Assembly: GCA_934457095.1 (NCBI GenBank)
Contig: CAKSHJ010000008.1
Coordinates: 11,009-75,008 of the forward strand
Direction of reading: 5' to 3'
Source of the DNA: an uncultured Eubacteriales bacterium
GTDB taxonomy: Bacteria > Bacillota > Clostridia > Oscillospirales > Acutalibacteraceae
DNA length: 64,000 nucleotides
Position numbers and translations under genes: made by a program. Below the pieces are notes generated by a model that was not told the origin of the DNA, did no database searches, and saw only the letters and a list, made by a program, of their open reading frames with translations. The first letter of the stretch is position 1; the number at the start of each line of letters is the position of its first letter. Below, piece after piece: positions 26,445 through 34,845 of this stretch.

Positions 26445-26473
26445 ATTATAATACGCTCTAAAAAAAATGTCAA
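26445..26473 (-). promoter_or_regulatory. Consensus promoter of the T-box-alaS transcript
   Basis: On the minus strand TTGACA (26473-26468) and TATAAT (26450-26445) are perfect consensus boxes with 17-base spacing. Confidence 0.9.
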
Positions 26474-26495
26474 CGCACGCCTTTAAATTTTTTAA

Positions 26496-27395
26496 TCATT
26501 TGCGCCGCATTTTTGGTGCGTTCTTTTGCCCTGCAAACTTCTCTGCTTTTTCAGCTTCGTTCTTTGGCGGCAAAATACACTTTTTTACAACCATACCATC
26601 ATATTTCAACTTAAATTGCACTTTTCCGGTAAAACAGTTGTTGCAGCTTCTGCAACAAAATTGCGCACGATAGCTTTTGTTTTTCAACAGCCATTCCTCC
26701 TCGCGCACAGCACGCCTACCACAGGCATAGCAATAAAACATCATGTCCGAACGCCGGATCAACGGATTACTCAAATCGCAAATAATCGTGGTCTTAAAGG
26801 TGATTTTTTCATAAAAAGTATCCGTCTGCGCATTTTGCAAAAAAGAAACTATAGCATCTTTTTGATACAATTCTTGCAAGCATCTCAACGAAAGCATACT
26901 GTCATCCATGGCACGGTGATATGCAACATCCTCATCGCTAATGCCCAAAAACTGCGCTAAAGCCGAAAGACCCATCTGCCGGTTTCGGTCATATTGCAGC
27001 ATGTTCTCGCAGTAACTTTGCAAATCCACATAATACTTTAAAAACGGAATACGCTCACCGCCGCAAAAATAACGGTAATTTTCAATCAGCGCCAAAATAT
27101 CAGAGGTGCCCCAAGTCATCAGCACAGCCTCACCCATCCATTTGCGAAATCGACTCATTGCCTGCATAAATTGCAAACCGCTCTGTAAATCCTCATTTGT
27201 AATATTCGTCAGCGTCTCAATCTTACTGCTGATTTTTTTACCCACCTGCGGACGCACCAAGCACTCAAAAGTATCTATCACTCTCAGTTGAGCATCTACC
27301 TTTACAGCTCCGAATTCTATAATCTCATTGATAAATCCCTTGAGTCGACGGCTGTAAGACCCGTTCCATTCCAAATCCAAAATCACAAAATCCAT
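26496..27395 (-). CDS. DEDD-family 3'-5' exonuclease with C-terminal zinc ribbon
   Basis: I start the protein at ATG 27395 (299 residues) because GAGG lies 7 bases before it. MDFVILDLEWNGS carries the first DxE, MTWGTSDILALIENY the second acidic region, and YHRAMDDSMLSL the H-x(4)-D of DnaQ-like DEDDh exonucleases. The last 80 residues contain CYACGRR and CCRSCNNC, a zinc ribbon not usual in the family. It may act in RNA or DNA trimming. It lies between typA and the alaS leader. Confidence 0.8.
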   Translation of the reverse strand: MDFVILDLEWNGSYSRRLKGFINEIIEFGAVKVDAQLRVIDTFECLVRPQVGKKISSKIETLTNITNEDLQSGLQFMQAMSRFRKWMGEAVLMTWGTSDILALIENYRYFCGGERIPFLKYYVDLQSYCENMLQYDRNRQMGLSALAQFLGISDEDVAYHRAMDDSMLSLRCLQELYQKDAIVSFLQNAQTDTFYEKITFKTTIICDLSNPLIRRSDMMFYCYACGRRAVREEEWLLKNKSYRAQFCCRSCNNCFTGKVQFKLKYDGMVVKKCILPPKNEAEKAEKFAGQKNAPKMRRK

Positions 27396-27408
27396 GCACA
27401 TACCTCAA

Positions 27409-29226
27409 TTACTTTTTACTGGATTTCTTCATGCGCAACTCCTTAGACAATATTCGCTTTCTCATGCGAATATTCTCCGGCGTAACCTCCACCAACTCAT
27501 CGTCCTTAATAAATTCCAAACACTGCTCCAAACTCAAATTGCTGTGCGGCGTCAATTTCAACGCGTCGTCAGAACCCGACGCTCTGGTATTGGTCATCTG
27601 CTTTTTCTTGCACACATTTACGGTAATATCCTCGGCCTTTGGGCTCACGCCCACAATCATGCCCTCATATACCGGCGTGCCGGAACCGATAAATAACCGG
27701 CCTCTCTCCTGCGCATTGTACAAACCATAAGCAGTCGCCTCACCGGTTTCGTGCGCCACCAAGGAGCCCTGCGCACGCGAAGGAATCTCCCCCTTAAAAG
27801 GCTCGTAGCAGTCAAATACATGGTTCATAATGCCATTGCCGTTGGTATCAGTCAAAAATTCCTGCCGGTAACCCATTAAGCCTCTGGCCGGAATTTTAAA
27901 CTCCAAGTGTGTGCTGCCGCCGTCCTTTGTACCCATATTTACAAGTTCAGCCTTGCGCCCGCCTAATTTCTCCATAACCGCGCCTACATAATTCTCCGGC
28001 ACTTCAATCATTAAAGCTTCCATCGGCTCATGCTTTTGCCCGTCTATCTCCTTATAGATCACACTGGGGCCGGAAACCTGAAACTCAAACAACTCCCTAC
28101 GCATATTTTCAATCAAAATCGAAAGATGCAGTTCACCCCTGCCGGAAACCCGAAAAGTATCGGCAGAATCGGTTTCCTCCACACGCATGGCAACATTCGT
28201 TTCCACTTCCTTAAACAGCCTGTCACGAATATTGCGAGAGGTCACAAATTTGCCCTCCTTACCCGCAAACGGACTGTTGTTCACCATAAACAACATCGTA
28301 ACAGTCGGTTCGTCAATTTTCACAAATGGCAACGGCTCCACACAATCTACAGCACAGGCAGTTTCACCTATATTCAAGTCCGCAATGCCCGCCACCGCAA
28401 TAATGTCGCCAAGAGCGGCTGTTTCCGTTTCCACCTTTTTCAACCCCTGGTACTGAAACAGCTTTGTAATTCTTGCGTTTTTAGTACTGCCGTCGCTGCT
28501 GCAAACCACCACCGGCATACCCACCTTTACCTGACCGCGCTCCACACGCCCTACACCAATTCTGCCCACAAATCTGTCGTAGTCAATATTGGAAAATAAA
28601 ATTTGTGTACCGCCGTTTAGGTCTCCCTTTGGTGCAGGTATTTCTCTTACAATGGTTTCAAACAACGGCTCCATGGTATCATTAGGCTCCATGGGGTCAT
28701 ACATGGCATATCCGTCTCTGCCCGAGGCATATACCACCGGAAATTCCAACTGGTCCTCATCTGCACCCAATTCTATAAATAGATCTAAAATCTCATCCAC
28801 TACCTCGGCCGGCCTTGCACCGGGGCGGTCAATTTTATTGACCACCACAATGGGTTTTTTACCCAAACCAATGGCTTTTTTCAGCACAAAACGCGTTTGC
28901 GGCATACACCCCTCAAAAGAATCCACCAGCAAAATCACACCGTCCACCATCATTAAAATACGCTCCACCTCGCCGCCAAAATCAGCATGTCCGGGCGTAT
29001 CTATAATGTTGATTTTGGTATCCTTATACATAACGGCAGTATTTTTTGCCAAAATTGTAATACCGCGCTCCCGCTCAATGTCATTGGAGTCCATGACCCT
29101 TTCTTCCACCGTTTCATTGCTGCGAAAAATGCCGCTTTGCCGCAAAAGCTGATCTACCAGCGTAGTTTTACCGTGGTCTACATGCGCAATGATCGCAATA
29201 TTTCTCAAATCTTCTCTTGTATCCAT
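27409..29226 (-). CDS. typA: Ribosome-associated GTPase TypA/BipA
   Basis: The 605-residue protein has translational GTPase motifs G1 AHVDHGKTTLVDQL, G2 RERGITI, G3 DTPGHADF and G4 NKIDRPGA. EF-G-like domains III and V (LMIEVPENYVGAVMEKLGGR) and the TypA-specific C-terminus (NLSLEQCLEFIKDDELVEVTPENIRMRKRIL) follow. It acts on the ribosome under stress and in cold. Length is normal. AAAGAGG precedes ATG 29226. Confidence 0.97.
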   Translation of the reverse strand: MDTREDLRNIAIIAHVDHGKTTLVDQLLRQSGIFRSNETVEERVMDSNDIERERGITILAKNTAVMYKDTKINIIDTPGHADFGGEVERILMMVDGVILLVDSFEGCMPQTRFVLKKAIGLGKKPIVVVNKIDRPGARPAEVVDEILDLFIELGADEDQLEFPVVYASGRDGYAMYDPMEPNDTMEPLFETIVREIPAPKGDLNGGTQILFSNIDYDRFVGRIGVGRVERGQVKVGMPVVVCSSDGSTKNARITKLFQYQGLKKVETETAALGDIIAVAGIADLNIGETACAVDCVEPLPFVKIDEPTVTMLFMVNNSPFAGKEGKFVTSRNIRDRLFKEVETNVAMRVEETDSADTFRVSGRGELHLSILIENMRRELFEFQVSGPSVIYKEIDGQKHEPMEALMIEVPENYVGAVMEKLGGRKAELVNMGTKDGGSTHLEFKIPARGLMGYRQEFLTDTNGNGIMNHVFDCYEPFKGEIPSRAQGSLVAHETGEATAYGLYNAQERGRLFIGSGTPVYEGMIVGVSPKAEDITVNVCKKKQMTNTRASGSDDALKLTPHSNLSLEQCLEFIKDDELVEVTPENIRMRKRILSKELRMKKSSKK

Positions 29227-29280
29227 TTTTCAACCTCTTTTTCTTTTATTTTTGTAAAATGCAAGCCTAATGTTAAGTAA

Positions 29281-29470
29281 AGCGAAATCAAATAAAAATG
29301 AGCCTAAGACGCAATGAGCGTCCAGACTCAGTCTGGTCTTAGTGACAAGACTTGAACTTGCGCCCCCATGACCCCCAGCCATAGAGTATTGGGCAAAAAC
29401 GGCTAAAACATGCGGTTTTTAGCTGCTGTGTACAGCAACCGTTTAAAATTTTCTCCGATTTTTCGCAATG
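29281..29470 (-). other. Structured intergenic sequence with a tRNA T-arm-like motif
   Basis: The 490 bases between typA and the CAP gene hold no gene. On the minus strand GCAAG TTCAAGT CTTGT looks like a tRNA T-stem-loop and is followed by CACTAAGACCA, then by a CCAGAC/GTCTGG hairpin. No matching acceptor 5' half is found upstream, so it is not a tRNA gene. It may be a remnant or chance. Confidence 0.3.
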
Positions 29471-29625
29471 TATTTTTTCCAAATGCATTATTTATAATAC
29501 CCCACTGCGCCAGTCTTGTCAATACAAAAGAAACCCTCTTCTGCCGGATTTTGATAGAATCCCCATAGAGTAGACGCTTAAAAAAAGAACAAAAGCACAG
29601 CTATTTTTGCACAAAGAGGAACAAA

Positions 29626-29641
29626 TGTTTCACGTGAAACA
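29626..29641. promoter_or_regulatory. parS chromosome-partition site
   Basis: TGTTTCACGTGAAACA is a perfect palindrome and matches the ParB (Spo0J) binding consensus exactly. Chromosomal parS sites cluster around oriC in Bacillota. It lies 9 bases upstream of the -35 box of the CAP lipoprotein gene. Confidence 0.93.
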
Positions 29642-29650
29642 TTTTACCGG

Positions 29651-29679
29651 TTGACCGAAAGCAATAAATTGAGTATAAT
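29651..29679 (+). promoter_or_regulatory. Promoter of the CAP-domain lipoprotein gene
   Basis: TTGACC (29651-29656) and TATAAT (29674-29679) are 17 bases apart, 36 bases before the ATG. The parS site lies next to the -35 box, so ParB spreading could affect this promoter. Confidence 0.8.
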
Positions 29680-29715
29680 AAAACAACAATAAATTTATAG
29701 TAAGGAAAGAAATTC

Positions 29716-30507
29716 ATGAAACAAAAACTACTTATTTTATGCATACTTTGCAGCGCTACCATATTCGCCGCCGGCTGCACCGCGCAACAAGAACCCGTAA
29801 ATCCCCCGGAATCCACGGGTTCCATAGAAGAAACCTCCTCTGAAATTGAGGATGCGGCTGAACCGGAAGAGAATGCCCAAACGGAAGAAACTGCCTCGGA
29901 AGAAACGCCCTCCTCTGAGCAGCAAGCGTCACAAGCTTCTTCTCTGCCGGAGGCAGCTCCTGCTCAAGCTACCCCAAGAAGCAATGATACCCCCCCTAGC
30001 ACCACTACATCTATGGCTTCTTCTGCTCCACAGACACAAAATAACCCACAGACGAATCATACGCCGCAATACCAGCCGCCGGCTCAGCAAACCCCCTCGC
30101 AACCTGCAGAATCGAAGCCGCAGACAAGTCAAAATGCACCCTCCGGCGTGAGAGGCGAGGTTTACCGCTTGGTGAATGAGCAGCGGCAGAAAAATGGTAA
30201 GAATTCCCTGCAGTACCGCAATGATTTGCAGGCCGCCGCCGACTTGCGCGCCAATGAAATTATTGAGAATTTCTCTCATACTCGACCCAACGGTACCGGT
30301 TGCGAGACAGTGATTAATGTTGCCAACACCGGGTGGGGCGAAAATATTGCCTATGGGCAAAGAACTTCCGATGAGGTGATGGACGGCTGGATGAATTCTC
30401 CCGGGCATAAGGCCAATATTTTGAGAGATGAATTCAATGGCATTGCGGTGGGCTATGTTGAAAAAGATGGCTTGAAATACTGGGTGCAACTGTTTGTGCG
30501 CTCCTAA
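29716..30507 (+). CDS. CAP-domain secreted lipoprotein
   Basis: The 263-residue protein has a lipoprotein signal (KLLILCILCSATIFAAGC, lipobox AAGC, lipidated Cys at about 21). A disordered E/S/P/Q/T-rich linker (about 25-145) follows, then a C-terminal CAP/SCP domain (RGEVYRLVNEQRQKNGKN, ASDLRANEII-like block, FSHTRPNGTGCETVI, WGENIAYGQ, HKANILRDEFNGIAVG). The family includes YkwD of Bacillus; function is unclear, with proposed roles at the cell surface. Its own promoter and terminator make it a single-gene unit. Confidence 0.88.
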   Translation: MKQKLLILCILCSATIFAAGCTAQQEPVNPPESTGSIEETSSEIEDAAEPEENAQTEETASEETPSSEQQASQASSLPEAAPAQATPRSNDTPPSTTTSMASSAPQTQNNPQTNHTPQYQPPAQQTPSQPAESKPQTSQNAPSGVRGEVYRLVNEQRQKNGKNSLQYRNDLQAAADLRANEIIENFSHTRPNGTGCETVINVANTGWGENIAYGQRTSDEVMDGWMNSPGHKANILRDEFNGIAVGYVEKDGLKYWVQLFVRS

Positions 30508-30516
30508 AAATAAATT

Positions 30517-30546
30517 ACCCCCCGGTATATTTCCGGGGGTTTTTTA
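30517..30546 (+). terminator. Terminator of the CAP lipoprotein gene
   Basis: ACCCCCCGG and CCGGGGGT form a strong stem with a short AT-rich loop, followed by TTTTTT. Confidence 0.85.
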
Positions 30547-30553
30547 CGCTGTT

Positions 30554-31156
30554 TTATAACTCGCTCCTGCCTTCTAAGGCTCGTGTAAGCGTCACTTCGT
30601 CCGCATATTCTAAATCTCCGCCGACCGGTATGCCGTATGCAAGGCGCGTCACTTTGACGCCCAGCGGCTTTAGTATTCGCGAGATGTACATGGCTGTGGC
30701 TTCCCCTTCGACCGTGGGGTTGGTCGCCATGATGACCTCTTCTACTTGCGTGGATTTGACGCGTTCGAGAAGCTCTTTGATGCGCAGTTGCTCCGGTCCG
30801 ACGCCTGCAAGCGGCGAAATTGCTCCGTGCAGCACGTGGTAGGACGCGTGGAATTCGTTCGTTCGCTCCAGCGCAAATACGTCTCGCGGGTCCTCTACTA
30901 CGCAGATAATCGTGCGGTCTCTTTGCTCGTTTTTGCATACCGGACAAAGTTCGCCGTCGGTTAAATTGCAGCAGATTTTGCAGTAATGTACCTCGTTGTG
31001 CGCTTGTATGACCGTGTTTGCGAATTGTTCCGCTTTTTCTTTGGGCATGCCCAGCACATAATATGCCAGCCGTTGCGCAGATTTGTGCCCCACGCCCGGT
31101 AGCGCTTCAAATTGTTCCACCAGCTTCTCCAGCGGCGGTACGTGGTAGGAGGCCAT
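30554..31156 (-). CDS. recR: Recombination mediator RecR
   Basis: The 200-residue protein has the helix-hairpin-helix region (LPGVGHKSAQRLAYYVLG), the C4 zinc finger (CKICCNLTDGELCPVC) and the Toprim domain (TIICVVEDPRDVFALE, MATNPTVEGEAT). RecR loads RecA onto gapped DNA with RecO. It stands 3 bases after ybaB and is the third gene of the dnaX-ybaB-recR operon. Confidence 0.97.
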   Translation of the reverse strand: MASYHVPPLEKLVEQFEALPGVGHKSAQRLAYYVLGMPKEKAEQFANTVIQAHNEVHYCKICCNLTDGELCPVCKNEQRDRTIICVVEDPRDVFALERTNEFHASYHVLHGAISPLAGVGPEQLRIKELLERVKSTQVEEVIMATNPTVEGEATAMYISRILKPLGVKVTRLAYGIPVGGDLEYADEVTLTRALEGRSEL

Positions 31157-31159
31157 TTT

Positions 31160-31510
31160 TTACAGGACCCCCGGCATGTGTAATCCGCCGGATAGCTTGT
31201 CCATCGTTTCGGTTTTCTCTGTGACAGCGGCGCGAATTGCCTCGTTGACTGCGGCGATGACCAGCTCTGAGAGCATGTCGATGTCCTGCGGGTCGACTAC
31301 TTCCGGTTTGATCGTCAGCGATTTGATTTCCATTTTGCCGGTGACTATTGCGGTGACCGCGTTGCCCCCTACCGTTGCCGAGTACTCTTTGAGCTCCAGT
31401 TCTGCGTTGGCTGCGTCCATTTCGTCTTGTAATTTTTGCGCCTGGCGCGCCAATTGTTGTAAATTTGTGCCTCCGCCGTTGCTGAACCCTTGTGGTAATC
31501 TTGCTTTCAT
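31160..31510 (-). CDS. YbaB/EbfC family nucleoid-associated protein
   Basis: The 116-residue product has the YbaB core: QLARQAQKLQDEMDAANAEL, EYSATVGGNAVTAIVTGKME, then KPEVVDPQDIDMLSELVIAA. YbaB dimers bind DNA non-specifically and always travel with dnaX and recR. ATG 31510 follows AGGAAAGCAAA just after dnaX. Confidence 0.95.
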   Translation of the reverse strand: MKARLPQGFSNGGGTNLQQLARQAQKLQDEMDAANAELELKEYSATVGGNAVTAIVTGKMEIKSLTIKPEVVDPQDIDMLSELVIAAVNEAIRAAVTEKTETMDKLSGGLHMPGVL

Positions 31511-31532
31511 TTTGCTTTCCTCCGTCTATTTG

Positions 31533-33146
31533 TTACTCTTTGATTTGTATTTCAATTCCCGCTTGCTGCGCCTGTTCCGCAAGCTGCTGCAAGGGGTCTG
31601 ACTGGCTTTTGGGCGCCTCTTTTTTGCGGTATGGGCCCAGTTTGTATACTTTGCCCGTTGCTTTTAAAATTGCCTGGCGCATCTGCTCTCGTTGCGAGGA
31701 TTTTCGCAGCAATTCGAACGCCATCGAGTCGCTCGGCGCGTCAATCAGCACGTATTCTCCGCTGACAAACGCTCCCGTGCCTGCAAAGGCCGTCGCGATT
31801 GCTTTGGAGTATCCGCCCAGAATTTGCAGGATTTCAGGCCACTCCTCCAACCGGCGCGCTTCCTCTAAATTCGGCGGCGGTTGTTCTACCGTTTCTGCTT
31901 CTGCCGGCGGCGGTTCTCGCTTTTCCGGCTCGGGTTTTGGCTTGTGCTCCCTTGTAATCGGCGCTTCTTTTGCTGTTTTTTGCGGTTTTTCCGGCGGTTG
32001 CGGCGGTGCGCCGCGCTGCTCTAATGCTTCGATTCTGCGCAACAGCGCTTGCGGGGTGGCCTCTAATTGCGGGGTGCTGAGCCGGATGACCGCAAGTTCT
32101 ACGGTGATTCGGCCGCTGGCGCCGCGGTGGATTTTTTCCATGGCTTCTTCTAAAATTTCCAGTCCGTGCAGTACCGCCGCTAGGGAAAATGTTCCCGCTA
32201 TCTCGCTTAATTTGGCATATTCCTCTTGCGAAATTGCAAGTAAACCCTGCGCGTCTTGCATAGTTTTGACCAGCATCATGCTTCGGTAATACTCGGAAAG
32301 CTCTCTGCTTAGTGAGGCCATGTCTTTACCTGCGCTATATAGTCGGTCAATCACCTCTAAGGCCGGTGCGCTCTCTTGTTTTGCAATATACTGTGCCAAT
32401 TCCTGCAAATGCTCCCGACCTGCAATGCCTGCCGTGTTGCACACTACCTCCTGCGTGATGTGCCGGTCTACGCCCATGCACTGGTCCAGAATCGAAAGCG
32501 CGTCCCGTAAGGCTCCGTCCGCGAGTCGCGCGATGAGTAACGCCGCCTCCGGCTCTAAATGTGCGCCCTCTTGCTCGGCAATGTATTCCAGTCGCCGGGC
32601 GCTGTCCTGCGGTGCGATGCGCCGGAATTCAAACCGCTGGCAGCGCGAAAGAATGGTGGCCGGCATTTTGTGTACCTCTGTGGTGGCCAGAATGAATACC
32701 ACGTGCGCCGGCGGCTCCTCCAGCGTTTTGAGCAGCGCGTTGAACGCTCCGATGGACAGCATATGCACTTCGTCGATGATGTATACCCGGTATTTGGCCA
32801 CCGCCGGCGTGAAGCCCGCTTCCTCGCGCAGGCTGCGGATGTGGTCTACTCCGTTGTTGCTGGCAGCGTCTATTTCCGCTACGTCGGTTATGCTGCCCCG
32901 GTCGATCCCTTTGCAGATGTCGCATTCTCCGCAGGGTTCGCCGTTTTGCGCGTTTTTACAGTTGATTGCTTTTGCCAGAATTTTGGCGCAGGTGGTTTTG
33001 CCCGTGCCGCGTGAGCCTGTGAACAGATATGCGTGCGCGATTCTGCCCGCTATCAATTCTTGTTGTAGGGTTTTGGTTACTTGCGGCTGCCCGGTTACGT
33101 CGGCAAATGTTTGCGGCCGCCATTTGCGGTATAAGACTCGGTACAA
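31533..33146 (-). CDS. dnaX: DNA polymerase III subunits gamma/tau
   Basis: The 537-residue protein has the clamp-loader AAA+ domain: RKWRPQTFADVTGQ at the start, Walker A GSRGTGKTTCAK, the zinc module with Cys in CKNAQNGEPCGECDIC, Walker B YIIDEVHMLS, and sensor 1 ILATTEVHKM. A proline- and glutamate-rich linker (about 395-440) separates it from a C-terminal tau-like domain that contacts the polymerase. It directly follows the SRP RNA gene, as in Bacillus. Confidence 0.97.
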   Translation of the reverse strand: MYRVLYRKWRPQTFADVTGQPQVTKTLQQELIAGRIAHAYLFTGSRGTGKTTCAKILAKAINCKNAQNGEPCGECDICKGIDRGSITDVAEIDAASNNGVDHIRSLREEAGFTPAVAKYRVYIIDEVHMLSIGAFNALLKTLEEPPAHVVFILATTEVHKMPATILSRCQRFEFRRIAPQDSARRLEYIAEQEGAHLEPEAALLIARLADGALRDALSILDQCMGVDRHITQEVVCNTAGIAGREHLQELAQYIAKQESAPALEVIDRLYSAGKDMASLSRELSEYYRSMMLVKTMQDAQGLLAISQEEYAKLSEIAGTFSLAAVLHGLEILEEAMEKIHRGASGRITVELAVIRLSTPQLEATPQALLRRIEALEQRGAPPQPPEKPQKTAKEAPITREHKPKPEPEKREPPPAEAETVEQPPPNLEEARRLEEWPEILQILGGYSKAIATAFAGTGAFVSGEYVLIDAPSDSMAFELLRKSSQREQMRQAILKATGKVYKLGPYRKKEAPKSQSDPLQQLAEQAQQAGIEIQIKE

Positions 33147-33187
33147 ATCGCTTCTGCCCTTTCCTTTTTCTCGAAATTATACGCAAA

Positions 33188-33376
33188 AAGCAAGGGGAAT
33201 CCCTCGTGCAACGGGATATGCGAACGAACAGACCTTCTGCATCGCACAGAGACGCTCGCTTAATGCTGCTCGGTTCCCCGCCTGACATGGTTCACGGCGC
33301 TTTGTCGCGCAGCGCCCGCCCGCCCGCATATCCTATTGCACGCACTTCTGCCTTGCTTTTTCTGTAAATTTGCTAT
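33188..33376 (-). ncRNA. ffs: Signal recognition particle RNA (4.5S/6S-type)
   Basis: On the minus strand the sequence GAACCATGTCAGGCGGGGAA followed by CCGAGCAGCATTAAGC is the conserved domain IV with its GGAA tetraloop. The ends pair: GCAAGG near the 5' end with CCTTGC at 33196-33190, and GCAATAGGATATGCG with CGCATATCCCGTTGC. The RNA is about 170 nt and seems to lack the full Alu domain of the 270-nt Bacillus form. A promoter precedes it and TTGCTTTTTGCG follows. Confidence 0.9.
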
Positions 33377-33383
33377 TGCTTTT

Positions 33384-33412
33384 ATTATAACCCATAAATT
33401 GCGAAAACGCAA
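33384..33412 (-). promoter_or_regulatory. Promoter of the SRP RNA gene
   Basis: On the minus strand TTGCGT (33412-33407) and TATAAT (33389-33384) have a 17-base spacer. Confidence 0.8.
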
Positions 33413-33444
33413 TAGAAAATCTGTAAAAAATTGAGCCAATTCGG

Positions 33445-34020
33445 TTATGGTTGCATGATGATTTCGCCCTGAATCGGACCGTTTAAGCCTGCTGCGTTTG
33501 CTTCGTCGGTGTCGATGTGCACCGCAAGGCCTGCGTTCGCGCTCACCCGCGCTACTACGTCTCCGAATATCAAGGTGCGCTCGTTGTCGCCCACCTTTAG
33601 TTGCACGATTTGCTGGTCGCGGACGCCCCACTGCTCTGCAACGTTGGGCGGGAGATGCGCGTGGCGCTTGGCTACGATTACGCCTTCTTGTAATTCTACC
33701 GCGCCTTTGGGGCCGATTAATTTGCACCCCGGCGTGCCCGCCAAATGGCCTGATTCTCTGGTTGGCGCGTCAATGCCGACCTTTCTGGAGTCTGTTTTGG
33801 AGAGCTCTACCTGCGTTTGAACGCGCGTGGGCCCTAAAATGGTTACATTTGCCATTTCTCCTTTGGGGCCGACTACCGTTACGCGCTCGTTGCTGGCAAA
33901 TTGCCCCGGTTGGGACAGCTCTTTTTTGATTGTGAGTTCCGCGCCTTGGCCAAATAAAATTGCTAAGTGCTCTTTGCTGATGTGCACATGCCGCGCCGAT
34001 GTTTCTACTAAAATTTTCAA
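33445..34020 (-). CDS. pduL: Phosphate propanoyltransferase PduL
   Basis: The 191-residue protein shows both PduL zinc-site segments: VETSARHVHISKEHLAILFG at the start and VAKRHAHLPPNVAEQWGV near 122. NAGLAVHIDTDEANAAG follows near the C-terminus. PduL makes acyl phosphate from acyl-CoA and phosphate. It lacks an encapsulation peptide and no microcompartment genes are near, so it probably works as a housekeeping phosphotransacylase for acetate production, replacing Pta. That is inference. Confidence 0.93.
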   Translation of the reverse strand: MKILVETSARHVHISKEHLAILFGQGAELTIKKELSQPGQFASNERVTVVGPKGEMANVTILGPTRVQTQVELSKTDSRKVGIDAPTRESGHLAGTPGCKLIGPKGAVELQEGVIVAKRHAHLPPNVAEQWGVRDQQIVQLKVGDNERTLIFGDVVARVSANAGLAVHIDTDEANAAGLNGPIQGEIIMQP

Positions 34021-34163
34021 AGGATGTTCACTCCTGTTTCCTGCTATATTTTATAGCATTATTCTAACCCATTCTATCATGGATTGCAAGTCCTCATTTC
34101 TATCTGTATTGCCTAAAAAACGCTGGCTGTTTTTGGGTGATTTTCTGCAATTTTCGGTAAAAA

Positions 34164-34192
34164 TTGCCTTGTGAAATATTTTGTGCTACAAT
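34164..34192 (+). promoter_or_regulatory. Promoter of the uracil-DNA glycosylase gene
   Basis: TTGCCT (34164-34169) and TACAAT (34187-34192) are 17 bases apart. Confidence 0.6.
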
Positions 34193-34235
34193 AATTTTAC
34201 TAATTTTTCTAAATATAGAAAAGGACGCTGTTGGT

Positions 34236-34799
34236 ATGTACAAAAATTGGAATGAATTGGAAAATGCATGTAAAATTTGCCGCAATTGTGAGCTGTGCAA
34301 AACCAGAACCAATGTTGTGTTCGGGATGGGGAATCCGCAGTCTCGGGTGCTGTTGATTGGAGAGGGGCCCGGCCAAAATGAGGACCTGGAAGGTTTGCCG
34401 TTTGTTGGCAGAAGCGGGCAATTGCTGGATAAAATGCTTGCCGCTGTGGACCTTGACCGCCGGGAAAATATCTATATTGCGAATATTGTTAAGTGTCGGC
34501 CGCCTCAAAATCGCGACCCGCTTCCTGATGAGCAGGAGGCTTGTATTCACTGGCTGCGTGAGCAGGTTCGGCTCATGCGCCCGAAAATTATTGTCTGTTT
34601 GGGCCGCATTGCCGCAATGAAAATTATGAAACCCGACATGAAAATTACTAAGGAACACGGCGTTTTTTTTGAAAAAAACGGCACGCTCATGATGGCAACC
34701 CTGCACCCTGCTGCATTGCTCCGGAATCCAAATAATAAACCCGCCGCTTTTGAGGATTTTTTGAAGTTGCGTGCCAAAATGGAGGAGCTGCAATTGTAA
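34236..34799 (+). CDS. Family 4 uracil-DNA glycosylase (iron-sulfur)
   Basis: I start at ATG 34236, behind AAAGGAC, giving 187 residues. The N-terminal CKICRNCELCKTRTNVVFG supplies cysteines for a 4Fe-4S cluster, with others at NIVKCRPP and further on. LIGEGPGQNEDLEGLPFVGR is the active-site region and ATLHPAALLRNPNNK the DNA-contact motif. It removes uracil from DNA. Single gene with its own promoter and terminator. Confidence 0.93.
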   Translation: MYKNWNELENACKICRNCELCKTRTNVVFGMGNPQSRVLLIGEGPGQNEDLEGLPFVGRSGQLLDKMLAAVDLDRRENIYIANIVKCRPPQNRDPLPDEQEACIHWLREQVRLMRPKIIVCLGRIAAMKIMKPDMKITKEHGVFFEKNGTLMMATLHPAALLRNPNNKPAAFEDFLKLRAKMEELQL

Positions 34800-34809
34800 A
34801 AAAGAAAAA

Positions 34810-34835
34810 ACTACCATTTTATGGTAGTTTTTGTT
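34810..34835. terminator. Bidirectional terminator
   Basis: AACTACCAT (34810-34818) pairs with ATGGTAGTT (34822-34830) and is flanked by an A-run before and a T-run after, so it ends both convergent genes. Confidence 0.85.
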
Positions 34836-34845
34836 TTTATGTAGC

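Noticed and set aside
29310..29400. A tRNA gene on the minus strand suggested by the T-arm-like motif
   Set aside because: No D-arm, anticodon arm or matching acceptor strand could be found within 100 bases.
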